Assembly (NCBI GenBank): GCA_052148715.1 | Contig: JBKQHQ010000140.1 | Coordinates: 1-51,207 of the forward strand | DNA length: 51,207 nt | Direction of reading: 5' to 3' | Source of the DNA: JBKQHQ01 sp052148715 | GTDB taxonomy: Bacteria > Pseudomonadota > Alphaproteobacteria > Rhizobiales > Xanthobacteraceae | Part shown: positions 35,578-45,128 of the stretch, piece by piece | How the letters are laid out: each line of letters begins with the position of its first letter | Numbering within the stretch: the first letter of the stretch is position 1 | Notes under the pieces: generated by a model | What the model was told of the DNA's origin: nothing | Seen by the model: only the letters and a program-made list of their open reading frames with translations | Databases searched by the model: none | Position numbers and translations under genes: made by a program

Positions 35578-38500
35578 ACGGAAGCACGCTCGGCGTTTTG
35601 GGCCGCGGCCGCGAGGTCGCGGCCGCGCTTGGTGCACGAAGCCCGGTCCGCGCGGATGGACGCAACGGCTTGCGCTCCGACGATAGCGGCAGCGGGTCAG
35701 TTTCGATCGTCTTCGGCAGGGGCTCGGGGGCTTGAAGCGGCAAAAAAGCGCTCGGCGCGACAGGCTTTTGGTTCCTGCCGGGCGCTTGATTTGGTTCCGG
35801 TGTGATCGGCGCGGCTTCGTCTCGCGCCGGCCCAAGCGGGCCCGTCTGGGCCTGCGGGTCGCGCGGCGCGGGCTCGCGCCGGCTCGCATCGATCACTTCG
35901 AGCCGCCGGGTCTGACGCTCGACCGCCCGTAGCGTAAGCCAGGAGGCGAGGGACGAGACGTCCAACGCGTGATGCGGCGCATCAATCGGCCCCTTGAGAG
36001 TAATCAGCACGTCGGGTCGCAGTTCTGATGCATTTGCCTCGCCCGATCCGGTCAAGGTGAGGCGCGCATCGAGGCGTGCCTGAGATAGGTCAACGTCGGC
36101 GTTTACGGCGAGGTCAACGTCTTCGTGCTTGACGGTCGCGCCGACATGCGCTCGTCCAAGCGTGAGCGTGATCGGAGCCTCGAGGTGGTGCACGTCAAAG
36201 TGGCCACCCTCGAGCGAAGCGCTGATCGTATCGTGGATGCGAGGCGCGTCGAGCATCGCGCCCTGATCAACAGCTCGGGTCAGTGCACCGAAGGCTTCCG
36301 GACCGAGCCCGGTAAGCGCGCCGCCGTCGAGTGTGATCGTGCCGCCGCCGGTGACCGAGCCGATCAATGCGATTGGGCTCAATCCTTCGCCTTCTCCGTC
36401 GATCTGCAGCGCAAGTCGGCCGCTGATCGGTGGCTTGGCGCGACCGGCGAAAAAGGCCGTGGCATCCGCATCGGTCAATGCTACGCGGACATGGGCAGCC
36501 AGCCCATGCTCTGCGCGGTGGATCGATAGCTCGCTCGCCAAATGACCGCCCGCCAGCATGCCGCCCAAGTCCTCGATGGCAAATTCCGACGGACCGAAGC
36601 GGAGCAACGTCCGGGCCTGTTGCACGACGAGGCTCGGGGTGAATTTCGCGCGTGCCACCTTGAGCTTGATGGCGCCGGCAAAGTCGGAAGAAAACCAGGC
36701 CGCGAACGGTTCGGGCGACCACAGCGCGAGCTCGCCGCGCGAGCCGCTTTGAACCGGCAGGCCAGCCACGGCTGCAATCGCGGCGGAGGCATCGATCGTA
36801 TCGGTTTCGATCGTGCCGGTGAGCTGAATCGGGTGGCCCAAAATGGCGGTGAGTTGCCCGCGCAGGTTGGACCCCGCCACCCTTCCAGAGAGGTCGTCGA
36901 ACGTCACCGTGCTTGCGTTGATGCCGAGGCGGGCATTGAGGGCGAGCGGCAGCGGCTCCTCCTTCGGTCCGGTCGGCTTTCGTCGCAAGGCTCGCGCGTC
37001 CGCAGCCACGACCGAGACTTTGAACGAGCCTGACGGGGCGTGCCCGTCGAACAGCCGCACCGTGCCCTTTGCAGTGGCGTCAAGACCGCCAGCGACGACG
37101 CGGCTATCAAGAGAGATGTCACCGTTCCAAGGCCCGTTGGCCGCCACGCTCACCCGCGCCGGGCGATTGTCGACCGCGACCAGGCGGTCGATGCCGAACA
37201 GGGCAGCAAGCGCGCTGCCGTCGTCCGCCGCGAACTCGCCCTCAAGCAAGACCTGCGCTTCCGCCGCGGCAGCCCCACCGCTTTGTCCGACGATCGCCAT
37301 GCGAGCGATGCGCACGGCGCCTAAATGGCCATTCAGCCCGAGCCTTGCTTTGGTACCCTTTCCGACCCCGTCGTCTTCGAGTTCAAGCATTCCATGCAAT
37401 TCAGCAGGAACGAAACGCTGACCCGCGTGACGTAAGGGCTCGGCCCCCTCGGCGGCGGACTGCGCCAGCCACGTGGCCACATCCGAGAGGACGGGGGAAA
37501 GGAAACGTTGGCCCAGGCCACGAACGGGCTCCGCAGCATCGACACCATACTTGGCCAACAGCGCTGCCACCCCTGAGAAGTCGTGCGCATCGAGCGTGAG
37601 GGCGAGGTGGCCGCGAGGTGCGGTCGCCGTCCCGTCGACGGCGCCGCTCAATTCGAAGGAAGCTCCGCCGAGGTCTGCCAACGCCAATCGGTCCACGTGT
37701 AGACCGTCATGATCGAGGCGCAGACGAGCCTCCGCTTGGCGCGCGTCCGTTCCGGCGATGGTGACGCGGCCGATCATGACGGCCAGCGAAATCTCGCTTG
37801 GCCAATCGAACTGCGTCCCGCGCAACGCTGCTTTAACGAAGGACTGGGCTGCCTCGACATCGAGCGTTGGCGCGCGAATTTCTGCCTCGAACCGTGTCGG
37901 ATGATCGGTCGTGGCCCAAATATAAGCAACGCGCCCGTCGATAGTTTCACGCCCAAACTTGAGATTCAGCCGCTCGACCTGCAATCGGTCTGATGCCAGG
38001 GTGACTTCGCCGCTGGCGCGCAAAGGCTCCTTGGGGGCGGGGGGCGGGTCGGGGCGGCCCGCAAGCCAGGCGGCGAACGTCCGGGGCTCCTGCGTATCGA
38101 TGCTGATAGGCCCAATGAATGTAAGCGGCGTCAGATCAAGGCGGCCGCTGATTTGCACGTGGGATGATCCGGGCGCGCGGAACTCCAGTTGCTCGACGGT
38201 CAAGGTGTCGTCCAGGCCCGATATGTCACCGCGGACGGTTTGGATGGTGGTGCCGCTGAGCGTGACCGTGTCGAGGCTAAGGCCGAGCCGCACCGGTACC
38301 GGTGGTCGCAGCCCAGCGCCAAGGCTTGCGGCAATCGCCTGAATGGCGGCGAGCGGCGTCCGTCCACTTGCTTCGGGCGGCGCGAGCACCCGGTCAATGT
38401 CGAGTTGCCGCCCCGATAAGACGGCGTCGAAGCGCGGCCGATTGCCGAATTTGAGTTCGGCCGTCCCGCTCAGCTTGATACCGCGCTCCTCCGGCCCGTA

Positions 38501-39337
38501 TTGGAATTCCGTCTGCTCGAACAGCGCCGAGGTCGGCGTCGCCTTGACTTGCGCGTTGGCGTGCCACGCTTCCTTGAGCGGCGTCCTTTCCCTCGCCGAC
38601 GCGAGATCGGCCGGCCGTGCGACGGAGATCGTTCCCTCGAAGCGGGGCGCGCTGTCGGTAAAGGATAGCGTGCCTTCGGCATCAACCAGCAATCGCGGAT
38701 CGGTGGGGTAGACGCCGAGCCGCAGATGCAACCCTCCAGCCTCCTCCACGCGGCTTGCGGCCATCCGATACCCATACAGGGCGCCGGCACTGACGAAACT
38801 TCCGTCGCCCTTGAAGGAACCGGCCAGGGACCGCACCTCGCCATCGAACGAGAGCTGGTCCAGGACCAGCCGAGCTCCGCTCGCGGCGTCGGTGAGCACG
38901 GCATGACCGTCGTCGATGTTGAGGTGATCGATCGACAGCGTATCGGGATTGAAGCCGATGGACATTGCGGGCCAGTCGACGCTGCCGGCCTTATTCACGC
39001 TGATCTTGAACTCGGGGCCGACAAGATGCGTTTCGGCGGCGCGGAATTTCCCGCGCAGCAAGGGGCCGAGGGCGAGTTCGAAGGCGAGCCCTTTGGCACG
39101 CACCGCGCCGTCGCCGGACGCCGGACCGATCTCAATGCCGTTCAAACGCAACGACGGCGTTGGCAACAAACGCACGTCGATCGGTCCGGTAACGCGCACC
39201 GGCAGACCCACGAGCCGACTGGCCACGGCCTCGAATTGGGCGCGGTGATTGCTCCACTCGACGAAGTGCGGCCCGACCAGCGCTGCGATCAACGCCACGA
39301 TAATTGCGATCGCCAAGCCGAGCAGTGTGTTCTGCAA
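35555..39337 (-). CDS. Large AsmA family protein
   Basis: A 1260-residue protein with one N-terminal membrane helix (about 5-25, LLGLAIAIIVALIAALVGP) and a long periplasmic part. The opening DWSNHRAQFEAVASRLVGLP-like region and VTGPIDVRLLPTPSLRLNGIEIG are typical of AsmA; repeated beta-rich blocks and a C-terminal AsmA_2-like domain (about 930-1110) follow. The last 130 residues are Pro/Arg-rich and low-complexity. Related AsmA/TamB proteins form lipid-carrying bridges to the outer membrane; a role in envelope lipid transport is inferred. It ends inside the convergent RHH gene (23-bp overlap). Confidence 0.85.
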   Translation of the reverse strand: MQNTLLGLAIAIIVALIAALVGPHFVEWSNHRAQFEAVASRLVGLPVRVTGPIDVRLLPTPSLRLNGIEIGPASGDGAVRAKGLAFELALGPLLRGKFRAAETHLVGPEFKISVNKAGSVDWPAMSIGFNPDTLSIDHLNIDDGHAVLTDAASGARLVLDQLSFDGEVRSLAGSFKGDGSFVSAGALYGYRMAASRVEEAGGLHLRLGVYPTDPRLLVDAEGTLSFTDSAPRFEGTISVARPADLASARERTPLKEAWHANAQVKATPTSALFEQTEFQYGPEERGIKLSGTAELKFGNRPRFDAVLSGRQLDIDRVLAPPEASGRTPLAAIQAIAASLGAGLRPPVPVRLGLSLDTVTLSGTTIQTVRGDISGLDDTLTVEQLEFRAPGSSHVQISGRLDLTPLTFIGPISIDTQEPRTFAAWLAGRPDPPPAPKEPLRASGEVTLASDRLQVERLNLKFGRETIDGRVAYIWATTDHPTRFEAEIRAPTLDVEAAQSFVKAALRGTQFDWPSEISLAVMIGRVTIAGTDARQAEARLRLDHDGLHVDRLALADLGGASFELSGAVDGTATAPRGHLALTLDAHDFSGVAALLAKYGVDAAEPVRGLGQRFLSPVLSDVATWLAQSAAEGAEPLRHAGQRFVPAELHGMLELEDDGVGKGTKARLGLNGHLGAVRIARMAIVGQSGGAAAAEAQVLLEGEFAADDGSALAALFGIDRLVAVDNRPARVSVAANGPWNGDISLDSRVVAGGLDATAKGTVRLFDGHAPSGSFKVSVVAADARALRRKPTGPKEEPLPLALNARLGINASTVTFDDLSGRVAGSNLRGQLTAILGHPIQLTGTIETDTIDASAAIAAVAGLPVQSGSRGELALWSPEPFAAWFSSDFAGAIKLKVARAKFTPSLVVQQARTLLRFGPSEFAIEDLGGMLAGGHLASELSIHRAEHGLAAHVRVALTDADATAFFAGRAKPPISGRLALQIDGEGEGLSPIALIGSVTGGGTITLDGGALTGLGPEAFGALTRAVDQGAMLDAPRIHDTISASLEGGHFDVHHLEAPITLTLGRAHVGATVKHEDVDLAVNADVDLSQARLDARLTLTGSGEANASELRPDVLITLKGPIDAPHHALDVSSLASWLTLRAVERQTRRLEVIDASRREPAPRDPQAQTGPLGPARDEAAPITPEPNQAPGRNQKPVAPSAFLPLQAPEPLPKTIETDPLPLSSERKPLRPSARTGLRAPSAAATSRPRPKTPSVLPFNLWGRP

Positions 39338-39543
39338 CGTCTCTCCCGTGCGGTTGGCCCGAATCGATGCCCACAGGCGCCGAGCGCGTGTCGAGCTAAT
39401 AAGCTCTAAGCTTGATTCGAGTTTTGCGCGACTGCTTGATCGGATCAGGCCGGATCAAGGCAACTCGCGGCTCCCCGACGGTCCGCGACCGCCCCCCACG
39501 ATGCCATGCTCACGCGAACTTGGGCCTTATTTTCACGGCGAAT

Positions 39544-40989
39544 CTATGTCGCCGGTCTGGCTTCGTCGAGGGTTACGATTTTACCAGGATTGAGGATGTC
39601 CTGCGGATCGAGGGCACGCTTGATCGACCGCATGACGTGAAGCGCAGGCGTCCCATGCTCGGCCATCAGATACTTCATCTTGCCTTGCCCGACCCCGTGC
39701 TCGCCGGTGCAGGTGCCACCCATGGCCAGCGCCCGCTCGACCAGCCGATGCAAGAGATTTTCCGCCTGCGCGACTTCATCGGGGTTTTTCATGTCGACGA
39801 GGAGTGTCAGGTGAAAGTTGCCATCGCCGACATGACCGAGGATCGGGGCCACAAGCTGTGCATCGGCCACGTCTTGCTGCGTTGCGATGACGCATTCGGC
39901 AAGCCGTGAGATCGGCACGCATACGTCGCTTGCCAGCGCCTCGGCGCCGGGCCGCAGGCCGCGCCCCGCCCAATAGGCATCATGCCGCGCCTGCCAGAGC
40001 CGTGACCTTTCCTCGGGCCGCGTCGTCCATTCGAACGGACCGCCGCCGAGCTCTCGCGCGATCTCGCCGAACCGTTGCGACTGCTCCGCGACGCCGGCAT
40101 CGGTGCCATGGAATTCGACGAACAGCATCGGCACCTCGGGCAGCGCGAGCTTCGAGTAGGCGTTGCTTGCGCGGACCTGCAATTCATCCAACAGCTCGAT
40201 GCGCGCGACCGGGATACCAGTCTGAATCGTTAGGATGGTCGCATTGCAGGCCGCTTCCACCGAAGGAAACGGACAGCTGCCGGACGAGATCGCCTCCGGA
40301 ATGCCGTGCAGCTTCAGCGTCAGTTCGGTGATGATGCCGAGCGTTCCTTCCGACCCGACGATCAGTCGCGTGAGATCGTAGCCCGCCGCCGATTTGCGCG
40401 CACGGCTTGACGTGGTCATCAGCTCGCCGTTGGCCAAGACCACCTTCAACGCCAAGACATTGTCCTTCATGGTGCCGTAGCGCACGGCGTTCGTGCCCGA
40501 GCAGCGGGTGGCCGCCATGCCGCCGAGGGATGCGTCGGCGCCGGGATCGAGCGGGAAGAACAAGCCCTGGTCGCGCAGATGCTCGTTGAGCTGCTTGCGA
40601 GTGATGCCGGGCTCGATCACGCAGTCGAGATCCTCGGCGTGAACGTCGAGCACCCGGTTCATGTTGCGCAAATCGACCGATACGCCGCCGTAAGGGGCGT
40701 TGACGTGCCCTTCGAGCGACGTGCCGGTACCGAATGGGATGACCGGCACGCGTTGCGCCGCGCAGATGCGGACGATGTCCTGCACCTCGGCAGTGTCTTG
40801 CGGGAACACGACGGCGTCCGGCGGCTGGTTAGCGATCCAGGTGAGCGTGTTGCCGTGCTGATCACGCACCGCTTGGGAGGTGACGAGCCTATTCCCGAAC
40901 CGCGCCGCGAGCGCCTGCACGACCGCCGCGACGGCGCGCGGATCGCGCCGCGATGGTTGCGTAGACATGGCTTCGGCACGTGCGGGCAT
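39544..40989 (-). CDS. FAD-linked D-lactate/glycolate dehydrogenase (GlcD/DLD family)
   Basis: The 481-residue protein has a PCMH-type FAD domain (about 45-225: PVIPFGTGTSLEGHVNAPYG, SLGGMAATRCSGTNAVRYG, RLIVGSEGTLGIITELTLKL) and a FAD-oxidase C domain ending GTCTGEHGVGQGKMKYL and DPQDILNPGKIV. The family oxidises 2-hydroxy acids and passes electrons to cytochrome c or quinone. It looks most like cytochrome-type D-lactate dehydrogenase; glycolate or another hydroxy acid is possible. The ATG at 40989 has AGGA upstream. Confidence 0.88.
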   Translation of the reverse strand: MPARAEAMSTQPSRRDPRAVAAVVQALAARFGNRLVTSQAVRDQHGNTLTWIANQPPDAVVFPQDTAEVQDIVRICAAQRVPVIPFGTGTSLEGHVNAPYGGVSVDLRNMNRVLDVHAEDLDCVIEPGITRKQLNEHLRDQGLFFPLDPGADASLGGMAATRCSGTNAVRYGTMKDNVLALKVVLANGELMTTSSRARKSAAGYDLTRLIVGSEGTLGIITELTLKLHGIPEAISSGSCPFPSVEAACNATILTIQTGIPVARIELLDELQVRASNAYSKLALPEVPMLFVEFHGTDAGVAEQSQRFGEIARELGGGPFEWTTRPEERSRLWQARHDAYWAGRGLRPGAEALASDVCVPISRLAECVIATQQDVADAQLVAPILGHVGDGNFHLTLLVDMKNPDEVAQAENLLHRLVERALAMGGTCTGEHGVGQGKMKYLMAEHGTPALHVMRSIKRALDPQDILNPGKIVTLDEARPAT

Positions 40990-41133
40990 AGGCTGATCCT
41001 GGGGGGGTTCATTCGCAACGTGGCGAGCGCCATGGCCGAGGTCAAGCGTCCTCGGCTTGGCCGGTGCTTGGCCAGTGGACGCGCGCGTGCTGAGCGGAGA
41101 GGCGCCGGTCTATCCCATCAAAGCCAAGTGACC

Positions 41134-41150
41134 GGCAAGTGACTTGCCGC
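41134..41150. promoter_or_regulatory. 17-bp perfect dyad between divergent genes
   Basis: CGGCAAGT-G-ACTTGCCG is a perfect inverted repeat with a one-base centre, in the 231-bp gap between the divergent FAD dehydrogenase and thioesterase genes. The geometry suits a dimeric repressor operator rather than an RNA hairpin. No regulator gene is adjacent. Confidence 0.35.
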
Positions 41151-41220
41151 CCTGAGGGCGAATCCGGCAAACTGTACCGGTCTGCCGGGGAAGGGGAGAC
41201 CGAACGCGGGGAGGGCGAGA

Positions 41221-41724
41221 TTGCTGGATCGGCTTGACCTTGAGCCCTTGTTTTTCGCCCCGTTCGTCTCCTCGGTCATGCAAGTCGAGCGGGGCTGGAT
41301 CGACTACAACGGCCACCTCAACATGGCCTACTATAATGTCTTGTTCGACCGCGCCGTCGACGAAGCGTTTGAGCTGCTTGGTTGTGGCGCCGATTATGTG
41401 AAGACGCGTCGGCACTCCTGCTATACCGCCGAAGTGCATCTGCGCTACTTGCGCGAGCTGCATGCCGGCGATCCCGTACGGGTGACCTTTCAATTGCTCG
41501 ATTATGACGCCAAGCGGATGCACTATTTCGAGCAACTATTCCATGCCACCGAGGGCTGGGTATCGGCGACCTCGGAGAATATGTCGCTGCATGTCGATAT
41601 GGCGGCGAATAAGACGGCACCGTTCCCGAGGGAAGTGGCGGCCTGCCTCGCCGAGATGAAAGCCTCGCATGCGAAGTTACCGCGTCCGGAGGCAGTCGGC
41701 TGCCGCGTCGCGATGCGGCGCTGA
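41221..41724 (+). CDS. Hotdog-fold acyl-CoA thioesterase
   Basis: A 167-residue single-hotdog protein. The motif RGWIDYNGHLNMAYYNVLFD carries the catalytic Asp region of the 4-hydroxybenzoyl-CoA/FadM-type thioesterases; HLRYLRELHAGDPVRV follows. The substrate cannot be read from sequence; betainyl-CoA-type thioesterases have similar motifs. The start chosen is TTG 41221, with GGGAGGGCGAGA directly upstream; ATG 41278 would cut into the first strand. Confidence 0.8.
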   Translation: MLDRLDLEPLFFAPFVSSVMQVERGWIDYNGHLNMAYYNVLFDRAVDEAFELLGCGADYVKTRRHSCYTAEVHLRYLRELHAGDPVRVTFQLLDYDAKRMHYFEQLFHATEGWVSATSENMSLHVDMAANKTAPFPREVAACLAEMKASHAKLPRPEAVGCRVAMRR

Positions 41725-41909
41725 GGTCGTCCGTCGGCGTTATACCGACCTCTCCCGATCGGGCGTCGGCGACACCATCTCTGCCTGATGAGATCGTCGG
41801 CGAAATCCTGCCAATTTGCCGCTTGCAACATGAGCCGTGGGCGCGCATGTCCTGCGCGGGCTGATCGGCCGAACGGCGGCGCAGGAACACTTTGAAACGG
41901 ACCCGATAA

Positions 41910-44456
41910 TTGGCTGAACCGAACCCGTTGCCACAGGACCTGACGCCGAGGCCGCCCCGCCCCGGAGGCATTGCGGCGCGGGCGATGCCTGGCGCGGCAA
42001 CCCATTACCTCAGCGATCTCAATCCGGAGCAGCGCCAAGCCGTCGAGTCGCTTGACGGACCGGTGCTGGTGCTGGCGGGGGCGGGAACCGGCAAGACCCG
42101 CGTCCTAACCACGCGAATTGCCCACATCCTTGCCAAGGGCCGCGCTCGCCCATCGGAAATCTTGGCGGTGACGTTCACCAACAAGGCGGCGCGCGAGATG
42201 AAGGAGCGGGTTGGCCAGATGGTCGGCGAAGCCGTCGAGGGCATGCCTTGGCTTGGCACTTTTCACTCGATCGGGGTGAAAATCTTGCGCCGGCACGCCG
42301 AGCTCGTCGATCTCAAGCCGGACTTCACAATTTTGGACGTGGACGACCAGATCCGGCTGCTCAAACAGCTGCTGGAAGCCGAGAACATCGACGAGAAGCG
42401 TTGGCCGGCGCGCGTGCTCGCCGGCCTGATCGACGGTTGGAAGAACCGCGGCCTCACCCCGAGCCAAGTGCCGGCGGGCGAGGGGGCAGCCTTTGCCAAC
42501 GGACGCGGCCTCAAGCTCTACGCTGCCTTCCAGGATCGGCTAAAGGTGCTTAACGCCGCCGATTTCGGTGACCTGCTGCTGGAGAATATCCGTCTGTTCC
42601 GCGAGCACAACGAGGTGCTGCGCCAGTACCAGGCGCGGTTCCGGTTCATGTTGGTCGACGAATATCAGGACACCAATGTCGCCCAGTATCTGTGGCTGCG
42701 CCTGTTGGCCCAGCGGCCGAGCCGGGTGACCCGCGGCGCTGCGCACGAATTCGACGCTCCTGCGGCGGCAGACGCCGCAGCGCGGAGCGAAGCGGGGGCG
42801 CAAGAGGCGCAAGGGGTGAAGGAGCGCGCCAATATCTGCTGCGTTGGCGACGACGATCAGTCGATCTACGGCTGGCGCGGCGCCGAGGTCGACAACATTC
42901 TGCGCTTCGAGCACGACTTCCCGGGCGCCATCGTGATTCGGCTTGAGCGCAATTACCGCTCGACCGGCCATATTCTGGCCTGCGCTTCCCACCTGATCGC
43001 GCATAACAAGGATCGGCTTGGCAAGACGCTGCGGACCGAGGACGTGCCGGGCGAGAAGGTCACGGTCACCGGCGCCTGGGATTCGGAGGAGGAGGCGCGC
43101 GCCATCGGCGATGAGATCGAAGCACTGCAGCGCGGTGGCCACAGCCTCAATGAGATGGCGATCCTGGTGCGCGCCTCGTTTCAGATGCGCGAGTTCGAGG
43201 ATCGCTTCGTCACGCTCGGCCTGCCCTACCGCGTGATCGGCGGCCCGCGCTTCTACGAGCGCGCCGAGATCCGCGACGCGCTTGCCTATCTTCGCGTCGT
43301 CAATCAGCCTGCCGACGACCTCGCATTCGAGCGGATCGTCAACGTGCCCAAGCGCGGGCTCGGCGATGCCACGGTCCAATGCCTCTACGATCACGCGCGC
43401 AAGCGCCGCGTGTCGCTGATGGAGGCCGCGCGCATGATCGTCGAGACCGACGAGCTGAAACCGAAGCCGCGCGGTTCGCTACGCGAGGTTGTCGCGAGCT
43501 TCGATCGTTGGCGCCAGCAACGCGATGCGCTGCCGCACGCCGAGCTTGCCGAGCTCGTGCTCGATGAATCGGGCTATACTGAGATGTGGCAGAAGGACCG
43601 TTCCGCCGACGCCGCGGGGCGACTGGAGAACCTCAAGGAGCTGGTCCGCTCCATGGAGGAGTTCGAGAACCTCCAAGGATTCCTCGAGCACATTTCGCTG
43701 GTGATGGATAGCGACCGCGGCGAATCCGTCGACGCGGTCTCGGTCATGACGCTGCACTCGGCCAAGGGGCTCGAGTTCGACACCGTTTTTCTGCCGGGTT
43801 GGGAGGAGGGGCTGTTCCCCCATCAGCGCGCGCTCGATGACCAGGGACATGCCGGGCTCGAGGAAGAGCGCCGTCTCGCCCATGTAGGCCTCACCCGTGC
43901 ACGCAAGCGGGCGAAGATCTTTTTCGCCACCAACCGGCGCATGCACGGGACGTGGCAGACCAACATCCCCTCGCGTTTTCTCGACGAGCTGCCTGAGGAG
44001 CATGTGGAGGTAACGGAGTCGAAAGGCGGCTTCGGCTGGGGCTCCACCGCCTATGGCGCGTCGCGGTTCGACAGCGCTACATCCTTTGGCTCAAGCTACG
44101 CGACCCCCGGCTGGCAGCGCGCCCAGAACCGCGGCCGCGGCGGCGGCCGGAACGACGGTTTCGACGAGGAGCATGACGCGCCACGCATCGGCGATTTGCC
44201 TCGGGTCGGTGCTGGCGGCCGAGAGCGCTCGGCGGGTGCGTCCCGTCGGTCGCTGCGCCAAGGTCCGCTCACGATTGAAGGCGAACTGGTGGCGAAGTCG
44301 ACCGGCGCCCTCTCGGCCTATGCGGTCGGCGACCGCGTCTTTCATCAGAAATTCGGTAACGGCCGGGTCGTCACGGTCGACGGCAACAAGCTCACCATCG
44401 CCTTCGACAAGGCGGGCGAGAAGCGGGTCGTCGACAGCTTTGTCGAACCGGCGTGA
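41910..44456 (+). CDS. uvrD: UvrD/PcrA-type DNA helicase with internal insertion
   Basis: An SF1A 3'-5' helicase of nucleotide excision and mismatch repair, 848 residues. Motifs in order: LNPEQRQAVESLDGPVLVL, Walker A AGAGTGKTR, VTFTNKAAREMKER, VDEYQDTNVAQYLWLRLLAQ, DDDQSIYGWRGAE, RLERNYRST, VSVMTLHSAKGLEFD and VGLTRARKRAKI. Between the Walker B helix and motif III (42712-42828) there is an Ala-rich insert of about 39 residues. The C-terminus has the GDRVFHQKFGNGRV Tudor-like domain of PcrA. The start is TTG 41910; ATG 41985 is the alternative, but the extra NPLPQDL stretch looks conserved in relatives. Confidence 0.94.
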   Translation: MAEPNPLPQDLTPRPPRPGGIAARAMPGAATHYLSDLNPEQRQAVESLDGPVLVLAGAGTGKTRVLTTRIAHILAKGRARPSEILAVTFTNKAAREMKERVGQMVGEAVEGMPWLGTFHSIGVKILRRHAELVDLKPDFTILDVDDQIRLLKQLLEAENIDEKRWPARVLAGLIDGWKNRGLTPSQVPAGEGAAFANGRGLKLYAAFQDRLKVLNAADFGDLLLENIRLFREHNEVLRQYQARFRFMLVDEYQDTNVAQYLWLRLLAQRPSRVTRGAAHEFDAPAAADAAARSEAGAQEAQGVKERANICCVGDDDQSIYGWRGAEVDNILRFEHDFPGAIVIRLERNYRSTGHILACASHLIAHNKDRLGKTLRTEDVPGEKVTVTGAWDSEEEARAIGDEIEALQRGGHSLNEMAILVRASFQMREFEDRFVTLGLPYRVIGGPRFYERAEIRDALAYLRVVNQPADDLAFERIVNVPKRGLGDATVQCLYDHARKRRVSLMEAARMIVETDELKPKPRGSLREVVASFDRWRQQRDALPHAELAELVLDESGYTEMWQKDRSADAAGRLENLKELVRSMEEFENLQGFLEHISLVMDSDRGESVDAVSVMTLHSAKGLEFDTVFLPGWEEGLFPHQRALDDQGHAGLEEERRLAHVGLTRARKRAKIFFATNRRMHGTWQTNIPSRFLDELPEEHVEVTESKGGFGWGSTAYGASRFDSATSFGSSYATPGWQRAQNRGRGGGRNDGFDEEHDAPRIGDLPRVGAGGRERSAGASRRSLRQGPLTIEGELVAKSTGALSAYAVGDRVFHQKFGNGRVVTVDGNKLTIAFDKAGEKRVVDSFVEPA

Positions 44457-44684
44457 CCGGCGGCGCATACGCGGAGCATTTTCCGGCAAGAGCCTGCCCG
44501 CGGGCTTGACCCGAGCGTGGACACCGGTGTTCCGCAAGAAAAAGCGACCGAATCCAAAGCTTTAGCGTCGACAATTAGCCCGGGACAAGAAAGCGTGCTA
44601 TCGTAACTTCAACAAACTGCGGCGGGCCCCATGGCGCCTCGTGTCACCCGGCAGACGACCCGGAAGGCCAAATCGGAGCAGACC

Positions 44685-45113
44685 ATGCGCGTCGACTACG
44701 ACGCTGACTTTTATTCCTGGTCGATGGAGCAGGCTCAGTTGTTACGCGCCGGCCGCTGGACCGATGTCGATCGTGATAACGTCGCCGAGGAGATCGAATC
44801 CTTGGGCCGCGAACAGTTCAACAAGCTTGAAAGCGCGATCCGCGTGCTGGTGTTGCACATGTTGAAGTGGGATCACCAGCCGGCTCGGCGGTCGCGCAGC
44901 TGGGCTTTGTCGATCAAGGCCCAACGCATCGAGCTTGAGGACGTGCTGGCGGACAATCCCGGCCTTAAGCCCCGCATCGGCGAGGCGTTGGCGCGCGCCC
45001 ACCGCAAAGCGCGCATCGAGGCGGCGAAGGAGACCGGGCTGGACGAGGCAGACTTTCCGGACAAGTGCCCCTACTCGTTCGACGACGTCACGACGAGGGC
45101 TTTCTCGGCTTGA
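44685..45113 (+). CDS. DUF29 family protein
   Basis: From ATG 44685 (CGGAGCAG upstream) it has 142 residues, the usual DUF29 length. Recognisable: YDADFYSWSMEQAQLLRAGR, VDRDNVAEEIESLGREQ, LHMLKWDHQPARRSRSW and CPYSFDDV near the end. Family function is unknown; such genes are numerous in cyanobacteria and Proteobacteria and often lie in variable regions. An in-frame ATG at 44631 adds 18 unconserved residues. Confidence 0.85.
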   Translation: MRVDYDADFYSWSMEQAQLLRAGRWTDVDRDNVAEEIESLGREQFNKLESAIRVLVLHMLKWDHQPARRSRSWALSIKAQRIELEDVLADNPGLKPRIGEALARAHRKARIEAAKETGLDEADFPDKCPYSFDDVTTRAFSA

Positions 45114-45128
45114 GCTGCGGACCGCGCG

